Source: Butyrivibrio sp. AE2015
GTDB lineage: Bacteria; Bacillota; Clostridia; Lachnospirales; Lachnospiraceae
DNA: 64,000 nucleotides
NCBI RefSeq assembly: GCF_000420825.1
Contig: NZ_ATVR01000010.1
Span: 1 to 64,000, forward strand
Direction: 5' to 3'
Shown: positions 44,484 through 55,760 of the stretch, one piece after another
Position numbering within the stretch: position 1 is the stretch's first letter
Layout of the letters: each line of letters starts with the position of its first letter
Made by a program: the position numbers and the translations under genes
Notes under the pieces: generated by a model
The model's database searches: none
Told to the model about the DNA's origin: nothing
The model's input: the letters and a program-made list of their open reading frames with translations, nothing else

Positions 44484-44966
44484 ATGGCATTTGTAAGTTT
44501 TAAGAAAACAATTCTTCGTAACCTTGTATCAAAGCCATATACAAGAAAGGCAGAAAAGCAATTTCCTGAAGGTACCAGGGGACATGTTGAAAATGATATG
44601 GACGTATGTGTCCTTTGCGGCCTTTGCTCAATTAAGTGCCCAACACATGCGATCACTGTAGATAAGGCAGCAAAGACATGGTCTATCAGACCTATGAGCT
44701 GCATACAGTGCAGATGTTGTGTTGATAATTGTCCTAAGAAATGTCTTTCAATGGGTGTCAGATTCCAGGAACCCGGCGATGAGAAGATTACTAAGACTTT
44801 TAAACAGTCAGAGAAGGCAATTGCAGCTCAGGAAGCTTTGATGAAGGCTGCAAAAGAACGTGCGGCTGCTGCAGCTGCAGCTAAGGCTGCTGCCGCAAAT
44901 GCAAATGGAGGAGCTGCAAACGCTAATCCTGTTGCTACAGCAAATACACAAGAAAAGAAAGATTGA
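44484..44966 (+). CDS. echF: Ech hydrogenase ferredoxin-like subunit F
   Basis: 160 residues from the ATG at 44484, 7 nt behind GGAG. Two [4Fe-4S] motifs: CVLCGLCSIKCPTHAI near residue 36 and CIQCRCCVDNCPKKC near 67. It passes electrons from ferredoxin to the small subunit. After about residue 100 there is an Ala/Lys/Asn-rich tail of about 55 residues, probably disordered, of the same type as in EchC. The stop overlaps the hypF start (TGATG). Confidence 0.95.
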   Translation: MAFVSFKKTILRNLVSKPYTRKAEKQFPEGTRGHVENDMDVCVLCGLCSIKCPTHAITVDKAAKTWSIRPMSCIQCRCCVDNCPKKCLSMGVRFQEPGDEKITKTFKQSEKAIAAQEALMKAAKERAAAAAAAKAAAANANGGAANANPVATANTQEKKD

Positions 44967-47242
44967 TGACAGAAAAAATCTTAGTCAAAGGGGCGGTGCA
45001 GGGAGTAGGCTACCGCCCTTTTGTTTTAAAAAAAGCAATTGAATATGGTCTTAAAGGGCAGGTAAAAAATATAGGAGCTGCAGTAGAGATCATTGTTTCC
45101 GGCTTGGAAAAGACTATAGATGATTTTTGCGATGAGCTTAAAAATGTTCAGCCTAAAGGCTCATTTGTCTTAGACATTGCCAGAGAAAAGCTTAATGAAA
45201 GCGATTATTCTTTTAATGATTTTGCTATTGTAGAAAGCTCAGTTGTGGACCTTAAATCTGAACTTCCAATAGTATTACCTGACATAGGTATCTGCGATAA
45301 ATGCCTTAATGAGATGCTTTCAAAAGGCGATAGGAGATATAGATATCCGCTGATAAGCTGTGCTTCATGTGGGCCTCGTATCAGTATTTTGGATTCTCTT
45401 CCCTATGACAGACATACAACCACAATGGTCGATTTTGAAATGTGTCCTAACTGCCTTTCGGAGTATAAAAGTGGACGTAGAAGGCATGCACAGACAATTT
45501 CCTGTCATGATTGTGGACCTTTCATGATTCTTGACTACTATGACGGGGCAGAATCTGTTCACCTTGAAAGGGAAGATGCTGTGAAAAAAGCAATTTCTCT
45601 TTTAAACGAAGGTAAGATCATAGGACTAAAGGGTGTATCTGGTTATCAGCTTATATGTAAGCCTGAGAATCCTGTTGCTTTACGTTTAAGACAGATAAAA
45701 GGCAGAGAGAATAAGCCTTTTGCTGTTATGTTTTCGACAGTTGATAGTATAAAAATATACGCTGAAGTTAACGAGAAGGAAGAAGAGCTTTTATTGTCTT
45801 CAGCAAGACCTATTGTTTTATTAAATAAAAAGCAGGACTTTCCTTATGAAGTCTGCAAGGACAGTAATTATATAGGGGCTTTTTTGCCATCAGCAGGCAT
45901 ACACAGATTATTAACTGATGAAGTTGGTCCACTAATCTGTACAAGCGCCAATATTTCTGGTCAGCCCATAATTATTGATCATGATTCTTTTGACCAAAAA
46001 CTAATGGATGGATCAAAAGAATATTATGTTGACGGAGTTCTTTTCCATAAAAGAAGGATAAATCAGCCTCAGGATGATTCTGTGGTATTTGTTATCAAAA
46101 ATGAGAACGGGGAGTATTCTTCCCAGTTTATCAGAAGGGCAAGAGGTTTTTCACCGCTTCCTATAATCTGCAAAGGCTCAGATAATAACACTTCAACTAT
46201 TTGTTTTGGAGGAGACCTAAAGAGCACATTTTCGTTTGCCAAAAAAGACAGAGTTGTTCTTAGCCAGTTTATAGGCGATTTAGAAGATGCTGACACCTAT
46301 GAGCTTTTTAATAAACTAATAAAAAGAAATTCAGATCTTTTTTCATTTGTTCCAAGGAGAGCTGTCTGCGATAAGCATCCTTTGTATTTTTCATCAAAGT
46401 ATGCAAAAGAATATGCAGAAAAAAGAAACATAGAACTGATAAGATTGCAGCATCATTATGCTCATGTTTTATCTGTCATGGCAGAAAATGAATTAAGATC
46501 ATGTATTGGAATTGCCTTTGATGGTACAGGCTTTGGCGATGACGATAAAGTCTGGGGTGGAGAAGTTTTTCTGTGTAATGGTATAGATTATACTAGAAAG
46601 AGCCACTTATCGTATATTAAGCTTATGGGCGGAGATACAGCTCCCAAGAAGGCAAATATTGTAAAAGAATGCTATGAGATAGCTCTTAATGATAACGGCA
46701 GTGATATCGTTAAGGCTGCTCTTAAAAATAATATAAATACTTATGAAACTTCCAGTGTCGGAAGATTATTTGACTGCGTATGTGCACTTTTAGGAATAAA
46801 GGACTATAATTCATTCGAAGGTGAGTGCGCGATCTTACTTGAAAAAGAAGCTTCGCTCTGTAATGGAAGTCATTTTCCTTTGTTTGATGTAAAAATCATC
46901 GAAAATGAAGAGGGAGAAATTATATTCGATCAGCTTGATCTTTTTTCACAGATAAAGGGATGTATTGCAGATGGAAGTTTTGAAACAAAGGACATTGCAT
47001 ATGGTTTTCATTTAGCTTTGGCTTATTATATCGTGAAAATATGTAGTATACTTAGAAGCAATGTCAAGGAATCAAAAGTTTGTTTGTCCGGAGGAGTATT
47101 TGCGAACCGGATACTTTTAAAGAACACAATAGCTCTTTTGACAAAAGAGGGATTTGATGTTTATTGGAACAGGCTTGTACCATCAGGGGATGCTGGAATT
47201 GCCCTTGGACAGGCATATTATGGATTATTGAAAGAGGATTAG
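44966..47242 (+). CDS. hypF: carbamoyltransferase HypF (hydrogenase maturation)
   Basis: 758 residues. Makes the thiocarbamoyl/cyanide ligand of the [NiFe] site from carbamoyl phosphate and ATP with HypE. N-terminal acylphosphatase domain (GAVQGVGYRPFV near residue 10), two zinc fingers (CDKC ... CASC and CPNC ... CHDC, residues about 107-185), a YrdC-type domain (GLKGVSGYQLICKP near 218) and a C-terminal Kae1-like carbamoyltransferase with HHYAHVLSVMAENEL near 494 and GGVFANRILL near 710. Translationally coupled to echF. Confidence 0.96.
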   Translation: MTEKILVKGAVQGVGYRPFVLKKAIEYGLKGQVKNIGAAVEIIVSGLEKTIDDFCDELKNVQPKGSFVLDIAREKLNESDYSFNDFAIVESSVVDLKSELPIVLPDIGICDKCLNEMLSKGDRRYRYPLISCASCGPRISILDSLPYDRHTTTMVDFEMCPNCLSEYKSGRRRHAQTISCHDCGPFMILDYYDGAESVHLEREDAVKKAISLLNEGKIIGLKGVSGYQLICKPENPVALRLRQIKGRENKPFAVMFSTVDSIKIYAEVNEKEEELLLSSARPIVLLNKKQDFPYEVCKDSNYIGAFLPSAGIHRLLTDEVGPLICTSANISGQPIIIDHDSFDQKLMDGSKEYYVDGVLFHKRRINQPQDDSVVFVIKNENGEYSSQFIRRARGFSPLPIICKGSDNNTSTICFGGDLKSTFSFAKKDRVVLSQFIGDLEDADTYELFNKLIKRNSDLFSFVPRRAVCDKHPLYFSSKYAKEYAEKRNIELIRLQHHYAHVLSVMAENELRSCIGIAFDGTGFGDDDKVWGGEVFLCNGIDYTRKSHLSYIKLMGGDTAPKKANIVKECYEIALNDNGSDIVKAALKNNINTYETSSVGRLFDCVCALLGIKDYNSFEGECAILLEKEASLCNGSHFPLFDVKIIENEEGEIIFDQLDLFSQIKGCIADGSFETKDIAYGFHLALAYYIVKICSILRSNVKESKVCLSGGVFANRILLKNTIALLTKEGFDVYWNRLVPSGDAGIALGQAYYGLLKED

Positions 47243-47244
47243 AT

Positions 47245-47463
47245 ATGTGCGTAGCAATACCGGGAAAAGTTATTAAGATAGATGGAACAAAAGCTACTGT
47301 CGATTTTAGCGGTAATACGGTTATAGCAGAAGCAGGCCTTGTAAATGTAAAGGTTGGCGACAGAGTTCTGGTTCATGCAGGCTGCATCATCCAGACTATG
47401 GATGAAAAAATGGCTGATGAAATGGAAGAATTATTTAATGAAATTGAGGATCTGACTGTTTAA
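47245..47463 (+). CDS. hypC: hydrogenase maturation chaperone HypC
   Basis: 72 residues. Begins with the family signature MCVAIPGKVI, whose Cys2 binds the Fe(CN)2CO precursor, followed by GDRVLVHAGCIIQTMD. ATG 2 nt after the hypF stop. Its stop overlaps hypD (TAATG). A longer frame upstream overlaps hypF and is not the start. Confidence 0.95.
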   Translation: MCVAIPGKVIKIDGTKATVDFSGNTVIAEAGLVNVKVGDRVLVHAGCIIQTMDEKMADEMEELFNEIEDLTV

Positions 47464-48509
47464 TGGGATCAATTACTTTTGAAGAAATTCTTGATAAATT
47501 AAAGAACTATGATGGTGAAGAAGTACATATAATGGAGGTTTGCGGCACTCATACCGCAGCAATATCAGAAAATGGCATTCCATCAATGCTGTCTCCAAAG
47601 ATAAAGCTCATTTCAGGTCCCGGTTGCCCTGTCTGTGTTACAGTTACAGCTGTAATTGACAGACTTGTTGAGCTCTCAATGGAGGAAAACACCATCGTAC
47701 TGACATTTGGTGATCTTATAAGGGTAAGGGGAACACATAAGTCACTAGCCGATGCAAAGGCGGATGGCGGTCACGTGAGAATGGTTTATTCTCCAATGGA
47801 AACTGTTAAGCTTGCCAAGGAAGATCCTTCTCATACATATGTTTTTGCTGCGATTGGCTTCGAAACCACGACTCCTGTATACGCAATGGTATTAGAAGAA
47901 GCGGTAAAAGAAAACGTTAAAAACCTAAAGCTTTTGACATCACTTAAAACTATGCCTGAAGTTATCAGATGGGTAGTGAAAAATGGCGGCGGAATTGATG
48001 GCTTTATTGCCCCGGGACATGTATGTGCGGTCACAGGAAGTGATACATTCAAAGCTTTGTCTGATGAACTTGGAATTCCTTTTGTGGTTTCAGGTTTTGA
48101 AGGCAAACAGCTTATTATGACTATATATGCTCTTTTACAGATGAAAGGTAAATCCGGTATAAAGAATCTGTACAAGAATGTAGTGACAGAGGAAGGAAAT
48201 ACTAAGGCAAAAGAAGTCGTTGAAAAGTATTTTGAAGTATCAGATGCCTCATGGCGCGGCATGGGCAAGATAAAAGGATCAGGCATGGCATTGAAAAAAG
48301 AATATGCTGATTTTGACGCTGGAAGTATAGGCCTTGATGAAGATCATATGCCACCCGGATGTAGTTGCGCAAGTGTACTTGTAGGTAAATTAAAGCCCTA
48401 TGAATGTCCTTTATTTGGCAAAGCATGTACTCCGGATAATGCTCATGGAGCATGCATGGTATCTACAGAGGGCAGTTGTTATAATTATTTTGTATCAGGA
48501 AGAAGATAG
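47463..48509 (+). CDS. hypD: hydrogenase maturation protein HypD
   Basis: 348 residues. HypD holds a [4Fe-4S] cluster and, with HypC, assembles the iron-cyanide-CO unit. Signatures: EVCGTHTAAI near residue 25, SGPGCPVCVTV near 56, GFETTTPV near 137 and the C-terminal cysteine cluster (PPGCSCASVL, CPLFGKACTPDNAHGACMVS). Coupled to hypC by TAATG. Confidence 0.96.
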   Translation: MGSITFEEILDKLKNYDGEEVHIMEVCGTHTAAISENGIPSMLSPKIKLISGPGCPVCVTVTAVIDRLVELSMEENTIVLTFGDLIRVRGTHKSLADAKADGGHVRMVYSPMETVKLAKEDPSHTYVFAAIGFETTTPVYAMVLEEAVKENVKNLKLLTSLKTMPEVIRWVVKNGGGIDGFIAPGHVCAVTGSDTFKALSDELGIPFVVSGFEGKQLIMTIYALLQMKGKSGIKNLYKNVVTEEGNTKAKEVVEKYFEVSDASWRGMGKIKGSGMALKKEYADFDAGSIGLDEDHMPPGCSCASVLVGKLKPYECPLFGKACTPDNAHGACMVSTEGSCYNYFVSGRR

Positions 48510-48518
48510 GAACAGATT

Positions 48519-49529
48519 ATGAAGATTACAATGGCACATGGAAGTGGTGGTGAGTCAACTTCCGCTTTGATCAGAGATATATTTGCTAAACATTTTCACA
48601 ACGAAATACTTGATAAGCTTGAGGATTCTGCAGTTGTAGAAGGGTGTGGCAGGCTTGCGGTTACTACTGACAGCTTTGTTGTTACTCCTATTGAATTTCC
48701 AGGTGGTGATATAGGAAGGTTGTCTGTTTGCGGAACAGTCAATGATCTTCTTATGAGCGGTGCAAAGCCAATGTACCTTACCTGCGGCTGCATCCTTGAA
48801 GAAGGCCTTGATATGGATGTTTTGGACAGAGTTATCAGTTCAATGGCTGAAACTGCAAAGGAAGCTGGAATCAAGATTATTACAGGCGACACAAAGGTTA
48901 TTGAAAACAAAGGCGGCGAGAGCGGACTTATAATAAATACTTCCGGGGTTGGCTTCATTTCTGAAGATTTAGATGTTCCGGGACCATTTAAGCTAAAAGA
49001 TGGCGATAAGATAATCATATCAGGTAATCTTGGCGATCATCATGCTGCCATTTTAGGAACAAGGATGGGAATCCAAAATAATATAAAGTCCGATGCAGCA
49101 CCTCTTGCCTTGATGGTAAAAGGACTTTTGGATAATAATGTAGAAGTGCACGCTATGCGTGATGTCACAAGAGGCGGCCTTGGAACTGTATTAAATGAGT
49201 TCTGCGAAAGCTCAAAATGCACAATTGATCTTTACGAAGATAAAATGCCGGTTTCACCAGCTGTAAAAGATTTTTGTGGTCTTCTTGGTTTGGATCCTAT
49301 GTATATGGGCAATGAAGGAAAAATGGTTCTTTCAGTAGCTGCAAAAGACGCAGAGAAAGCTCTTTCTATAATTAAGAGATCTAAATATGGTGAGAATGCC
49401 TGCATCATAGGGGATGTAAGCAAAAATGACGGATCAGCCGATAAACATAATGTGGTACTTAATACCAAAATTGGCGGAAAACGTATAATTGGTCTGATGT
49501 ACGGAGAGGGACTTCCAAGAATTTGCTAA
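48519..49529 (+). CDS. hypE: hydrogenase maturation protein HypE
   Basis: 336 residues. Dehydrates the thiocarboxamide delivered by HypF to thiocyanate. AIRS/PurM fold with AHGSGGESTSALI near residue 5, a TTDSFVVTP strand, GDTKVIE near 124 and RDVTRGGLGTVLNEF near 215; it ends with PRIC, the C-terminal Cys that carries the cyano group. hypA and hypB (nickel insertion) are not in the window. Confidence 0.96.
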   Translation: MKITMAHGSGGESTSALIRDIFAKHFHNEILDKLEDSAVVEGCGRLAVTTDSFVVTPIEFPGGDIGRLSVCGTVNDLLMSGAKPMYLTCGCILEEGLDMDVLDRVISSMAETAKEAGIKIITGDTKVIENKGGESGLIINTSGVGFISEDLDVPGPFKLKDGDKIIISGNLGDHHAAILGTRMGIQNNIKSDAAPLALMVKGLLDNNVEVHAMRDVTRGGLGTVLNEFCESSKCTIDLYEDKMPVSPAVKDFCGLLGLDPMYMGNEGKMVLSVAAKDAEKALSIIKRSKYGENACIIGDVSKNDGSADKHNVVLNTKIGGKRIIGLMYGEGLPRIC

Positions 49530-49582
49530 ATGATGTAAAATATATGTCGTAACTTTCGATTTCTTGAAAGGATAAGTATTTA

Positions 49583-50425
49583 ATGGAATTTAAAAGAATC
49601 AATAAGGATACAGTAACATGTATCATAACTGAAGATGATATGGACGAGCAGGGAATAAAGCTCGAGGATTTATTTGAAAAGAAAAAAGAAGCGATGGATT
49701 TTTTACATGATGTAATGCGTAAGGCCCAGGAAGAGGTCGATTATAAACCAACAGGTTCCTTTATGCCAATGCAGATCACTGTTTTACCTGATCATTCCAT
49801 TTCTTTAACTCTTTCTGAAAATGCTTCAGCTTCATTCGGAGAGATACTTAAAAACCTTACTGAAAAAGCCGGAATCACAATTCCAAAGAATGTTCTTGAG
49901 GATATTGGCGATTCTGAAAATGAAGACAGAATAAACAGATTAAATGAATATTTAAAGAGCTTGAAACAGTTCACCAATTCAGTAAAAAATATAATGGAAG
50001 ACTCAGGACTTGCTGAGAACCATGATAAGATTTCACTCAATCAGAAGTCATCAGCTGCTGAGAATAAAGAAAAAGCAGATAAGATTTCAAACGGTGCTTC
50101 CAAGAAAAACAGAGATAAAGAGCGACTTAAGTTCCATGAATATGTTTTCTCTTTTGCAAATATCAGTACTGTTATTGAGTTTTGTAAAAAGGCACCTACA
50201 GATCTTAATATATCAAGTTCTCTTTATAAGAATGAGCAGGATGGTAAGTATTATCTTGATTTAAAGAGACTTGACGAAGAACCAAAAGTATTTGCGTCAC
50301 TATTTACAATGGCATATGAGTTTGGCCATTTTCAAGCATCAAATCAGCATGTGATCGCACATATCCGTGAGTCCTATGACCTGATCATTAAGGATGATGC
50401 AATAAATTCTTTGGCGCAAGTTTAA
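49583..50425 (+). CDS. MecA-like adaptor protein
   Basis: 280 residues, with GAAAGGA upstream. The N-terminus (MEFKRINKDTVTCIITEDDM, residues 1-20; then GI-x-LEDLFEKKKEAMDFLHDV) and the strand with PMQITVLPDHSI match the N-domain of MecA, which binds substrates for ClpC/ClpP. The C-terminal part (about 190-280) has the MecA-type pattern around a YEFGHFQ segment and final helix. A poorly conserved, charged insert of about 60 residues in the middle makes it longer than the usual 220-240. Classification is by pattern, so moderate certainty. Confidence 0.75.
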   Translation: MEFKRINKDTVTCIITEDDMDEQGIKLEDLFEKKKEAMDFLHDVMRKAQEEVDYKPTGSFMPMQITVLPDHSISLTLSENASASFGEILKNLTEKAGITIPKNVLEDIGDSENEDRINRLNEYLKSLKQFTNSVKNIMEDSGLAENHDKISLNQKSSAAENKEKADKISNGASKKNRDKERLKFHEYVFSFANISTVIEFCKKAPTDLNISSSLYKNEQDGKYYLDLKRLDEEPKVFASLFTMAYEFGHFQASNQHVIAHIRESYDLIIKDDAINSLAQV

Positions 50426-50443
50426 GAAAACTAATGAATTATG

Positions 50444-50479
50444 AGTCGAGCGTATATGACGAATATATGCTCGACTTTT
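50444..50479 (+). terminator. terminator after the MecA-like gene
   Basis: AGTCGAGCGTATAT (50444-50457) pairs with ATATATGCTCGACT (50463-50476), followed by a short T-run. A 14-bp stem with one G-T pair. Confidence 0.85.
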
Positions 50480-50505
50480 AAATTATTATTGTGGTCAGGT
50501 GTTTT

Positions 50506-51219
50506 ATGAGATTAAATAAATATATTGCCAGTTGCGGCGTATGCTCCAGGAGAGAGGCAGATAAGTTAATAGATGAAGGAAGAGTCACTATAAATGGTGA
50601 GAAAGCAGTATTTGGTATTGATGTAACTGATACAGATACTGTTTTTGTTGATGGCAAAAAGATAGAGCCTTTGGATGAAAAAATAGTGATCGCATACTAT
50701 AAGCCGGTTGGTGTTACATGTACAGAAAAAGATAAGTATGCAGAAAAAACTGTTATAGAAGACCTTGGATTTGATAAAAGAGTCACTTACGCAGGCAGAC
50801 TTGATAAAGACTCAGAGGGGCTTCTTCTTATGTCAAATGATGGTGAGCTTATAAATGCCATGATGAAAGGCTCTATGAAGCATGAAAAAGAGTATGAAGT
50901 CACCGTGGACATGGATGTGACGGAAGATTTTCTTAAAGCCATGTCTTCAGGAATGTATCTAAAAGAGCTTGATAGAAGAACAAGGCCCTGCGAAGTGAAA
51001 AAGACAGGCAAAAGATCTTTTAACATTGTCCTGACTCAGGGGCTTAACAGACAGATTCGCAGAATGTGTGCAGCTTTAGGGGCAAATGTAGTTAAGCTTA
51101 AAAGAATAAGGGTTATGAATGTGAAATTAAAGGACTACGATATAACCCCCGGAAAATATGTGGTCCTTTCAGACCAAGTGGTAAAAAAACTCTATAAAGA
51201 TGCTGGAATTGCCAGATAA
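50506..51219 (+). CDS. 23S rRNA pseudouridine synthase (RluB/RluF family)
   Basis: 237 residues from the ATG at 50506 (an in-frame GTG at 50491 adds 5 residues and has no better site). N-terminal S4 domain (RLNKYIASCGVCSRREADKL, residues 2-21) and the catalytic domain with AGRLDKDSEGLLLMSNDG near residue 95, where Asp is the nucleophile, and QGLNRQIRRMCAALG near 180. It isomerises a uridine in 23S rRNA. RluF-like is most likely, but the target uridine cannot be told. Confidence 0.9.
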   Translation: MRLNKYIASCGVCSRREADKLIDEGRVTINGEKAVFGIDVTDTDTVFVDGKKIEPLDEKIVIAYYKPVGVTCTEKDKYAEKTVIEDLGFDKRVTYAGRLDKDSEGLLLMSNDGELINAMMKGSMKHEKEYEVTVDMDVTEDFLKAMSSGMYLKELDRRTRPCEVKKTGKRSFNIVLTQGLNRQIRRMCAALGANVVKLKRIRVMNVKLKDYDITPGKYVVLSDQVVKKLYKDAGIAR

Positions 51220-51237
51220 ATAATAATATACTGTTAG

Positions 51238-53283
<2,046 letters not shown>

Positions 53284-53305
53284 TTTTTATACGGAGTGAT
53301 GAAAA

Positions 53306-54271
53306 ATGCCAATTAAGATAAAAAATGATCTTCCTGCAAGGGAGATCCTTGAACAGGAAAACATATTTGCTGTTGATGAGAACAGAGCCCTGCATCAGGA
53401 CATCAGATCTTTGCAGATCTGTATTCTTAATCTTATGCCACTTAAAGAGGATACTGAATTGCAGCTACTTAGATCAATGTCTAATACGCCTTTGCAGATT
53501 GATGTTTCTTTTATGCAGATGAGTTCCCACCATTCATCCAATACGTCTCCTAACCATCTTAACAGGTTTTATCATCCTTTCGATGAACTAAAGGAAAATA
53601 CCTATGATGGTCTTATTATCACAGGTGCGCCTGTTGAGCAGCTTGAGTTTGAACAGGTTGATTATTGGGATGAACTCTGCAGAGTATTTGAATGGTCAAA
53701 AACAAATGTAACATCAACCTTTCACATCTGCTGGGGAGCACAGGCAGGAATTTACTATCACTATGGAATAGATAAAAAGCCTTTGCCTGAAAAGAGATTT
53801 GGTATCTATAAGCACAGAGTCATGAACAGGAAGGTACCTTTGGTCAGAGGCTTTGATGATGTATTTTCAATGCCTCACTCAAGGCATACAGAGACTCCTG
53901 CCAAGGCCATACATGATTGCGAGGATCTTGTTGTTCTTGCAGAATCTGATGTGGCAGGAATTTTCCTTTGCATGAATAAGTCAGGAAGTCAGATATTTGC
54001 AATGGGGCATGCAGAATATGACAGGTTAACACTTGATAGTGAGTACAAAAGAGATTTGGCAAAAGGGCTTGATATTAAAATGCCAATAAATTACTATCCG
54101 GATGATAATCCTGAAAATGTACCTGATCTTTTATGGAGAAGTCATGCAAATATTCTTTATACAAACTGGCTCAACTACTACGTATACCAGAACACACCAT
54201 ATCAATGGGGACAGATATTAGATGAAGAAAAAAGAAAGCTCGCATCCAAGATGCTGACTAAAAAAATGTAA
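53306..54271 (+). CDS. metA: homoserine O-acyltransferase MetA
   Basis: 321 residues, with GGAG upstream. First step of methionine synthesis from homoserine. Hallmarks: LQICILNLMPLKEDTELQLL near residue 36, catalytic Cys near 142 in FHICWGAQAGIYYHYG, and His/Glu in MGHAEYDRLTL near 235. MetA enzymes of Firmicutes often use acetyl-CoA rather than succinyl-CoA; the acyl donor is not resolved here. No S-box leader was noticed in front of the gene. Confidence 0.95.
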   Translation: MPIKIKNDLPAREILEQENIFAVDENRALHQDIRSLQICILNLMPLKEDTELQLLRSMSNTPLQIDVSFMQMSSHHSSNTSPNHLNRFYHPFDELKENTYDGLIITGAPVEQLEFEQVDYWDELCRVFEWSKTNVTSTFHICWGAQAGIYYHYGIDKKPLPEKRFGIYKHRVMNRKVPLVRGFDDVFSMPHSRHTETPAKAIHDCEDLVVLAESDVAGIFLCMNKSGSQIFAMGHAEYDRLTLDSEYKRDLAKGLDIKMPINYYPDDNPENVPDLLWRSHANILYTNWLNYYVYQNTPYQWGQILDEEKRKLASKMLTKKM

Positions 54272-54286
54272 GTGAGGGAGTAAAAA

Positions 54287-55111
54287 ATGGAACTTAGGAA
54301 TATCTATACCTGCTTTCCGGGAGGAAAACATAAAGTATTAACACTTAGTTATGATGATGGCAAGATTGCCGACAGAAGACTTGTTGCCTTATTTAATGAG
54401 TATGGCCTTAAGGGAACTTTTAATGTAAATTCAGGTCTTGTAGACAGACCATTTACTAATGCTTATGACGAACGTATTCCTGTTTCAGAGTATAAAGAGC
54501 TTTATAAGGGACATGAAGTTGCCTGTCACACTGTTTTACATCCTACAATTGCAAGAAGCCCCAAGGAACAGATGGTGCTTCAGGTAATAGAGGATAGAAG
54601 AAAGCTTGAGGAAGCACTTGGCTACACTGTAAGAGGACTTGCATATCCTAATGGCTCATTTGATGACAATGTAGTAGATGCTTTAAAAGCATGTGGTATC
54701 AGACATGCAAGAACAGTTCATTCAACATTAGGCTTTGCAATGCCTTCAGATTATCTTAGATGGAATCCTACATGCAGCCACAAAAATGAAGCTTTGGAAA
54801 GATTATCTGAAGAGTTTATAAATCTTCATAAAACCCAGTATCTGTATATGATGTATGTATGGGGACACAGTTATGAATTTGAAATTGATAATAACTGGCA
54901 TGTGATTGAGAACTTTGCTAAAAAAGTTGGCAACAAGGATGATATCTGGTATGCAACAAATATCGAAATCGTTGATTACATGGAAGCAGCTTCAAGAGTT
55001 CAGGTATCAGTAAATGGAGACTTTGCATATAATCCAAGTGCCGCAAGCGTATGGCTTGAAGTTGATAAAAAACACATCGAACTTAAACCCGGAGTTACAA
55101 CTACGTTATAA
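54287..55111 (+). CDS. polysaccharide deacetylase-family protein
   Basis: 274 residues, no signal peptide. NodB-type fold: TLSYDDGKIADRRLVALF near residue 18 (metal and catalytic Asp pair), LKGTFNVNSG near 43, ACHTVLHPTIA near 80 with the two metal His, and RGLAYPNGSFDD near 111. Deacetylates or hydrolyses an N-acetyl group of a sugar, or a related amide; with no export signal it may act in the cytoplasm. Downstream of metA by 15 nt. Confidence 0.88.
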   Translation: MELRNIYTCFPGGKHKVLTLSYDDGKIADRRLVALFNEYGLKGTFNVNSGLVDRPFTNAYDERIPVSEYKELYKGHEVACHTVLHPTIARSPKEQMVLQVIEDRRKLEEALGYTVRGLAYPNGSFDDNVVDALKACGIRHARTVHSTLGFAMPSDYLRWNPTCSHKNEALERLSEEFINLHKTQYLYMMYVWGHSYEFEIDNNWHVIENFAKKVGNKDDIWYATNIEIVDYMEAASRVQVSVNGDFAYNPSAASVWLEVDKKHIELKPGVTTTL

Positions 55112-55141
55112 ATTTATAATATTTTAAGGGTCCCACTATCA

Positions 55142-55170
55142 TTGTTTTTTCTATTAAAATAAGTTAAAAT
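55142..55170 (+). promoter_or_regulatory. promoter of the gene at 55228
   Basis: TTGTTT at 55142-55147, a 17-nt spacer and TAAAAT at 55165-55170, 57 nt before the start codon. Confidence 0.55.
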
Positions 55171-55227
55171 ATATATGTTAGGTCGTTTATTTTATTTTGA
55201 GATAGTTTAGACAAGGAGAATTAACAT

Positions 55228-55707
55228 ATGGCCCTTAATGTTGAGAACGATGACCTTGAAGTAAAGACAGATTCTAAAAAGAAACCTACAAAGAAGACTA
55301 AAGAGATGCTAGAAGAAAATGCTAAACAGATAGAAGAGCTCAAAGCTCTTCAGACAGAATTGGATCATGAGCTTGATGCACTTGATCAGGATGAAAAAGA
55401 ACTTGGTGAAAGATCTGCTCTTAAACTAACTGTGACACATAAAAAGTTTGGTGAAGGAACAGTCATCACGCAAGATGGTAAGTACATAGAAGTAAAGTTT
55501 AAAGACGTTGTTAAGAAGTTTGTGCTTCCTGGATGCTTTGCGGATAAATTCCTCGAGCTTGAGGATGAAGACGTTTACGATTATTATGTAAAGGCTAATG
55601 AAATCCATAAGAAGCGTATGAATGCAGAGCTTAAGGCAAAATCAGCAACCTTTGCCATTCAGCGTCATGAAGATGCCATCGAAAAATTAAATGCAAAATT
55701 CAAATGA
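55228..55707 (+). CDS. coiled-coil protein with a Tudor-like (UvrD/PcrA C-terminal type) domain
   Basis: 159 residues, with AAGGAG upstream. A Lys/Thr-rich start, a coiled coil (about residues 25-65), then a beta domain with VTHKKFGEGTVITQDGKYIE near residues 70-89 and VKFKDVVKKFVLPGCF, which resembles the C-terminal Tudor-like domain of PcrA/UvrD helicases that contacts RNA polymerase. A C-terminal helix follows. No helicase is attached. A nucleic-acid or RNA polymerase interaction is inferred. Confidence 0.6.
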   Translation: MALNVENDDLEVKTDSKKKPTKKTKEMLEENAKQIEELKALQTELDHELDALDQDEKELGERSALKLTVTHKKFGEGTVITQDGKYIEVKFKDVVKKFVLPGCFADKFLELEDEDVYDYYVKANEIHKKRMNAELKAKSATFAIQRHEDAIEKLNAKFK

Positions 55708-55720
55708 TTTATCATTTAAA

Positions 55721-55760
55721 AAGGCACATCGCTTTTGCGATGTGCCTTTATTTTTTTTTT
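55721..55760. terminator. bidirectional terminator between convergent genes
   Basis: AAGGCACATCGC (55721-55732) pairs perfectly with GCGATGTGCCTT (55737-55748) around TTTT. A-rich sequence on the left and a long T-run on the right allow stops in both directions. Confidence 0.9.

Noticed and set aside
39505..44966. The hydrogenase as a formate hydrogenlyase (Hyc) or Mbh type.
   Set aside because: The six-subunit order with one antiporter subunit and no formate dehydrogenase fits Ech; Mbh and Hyc carry further membrane or formate genes.
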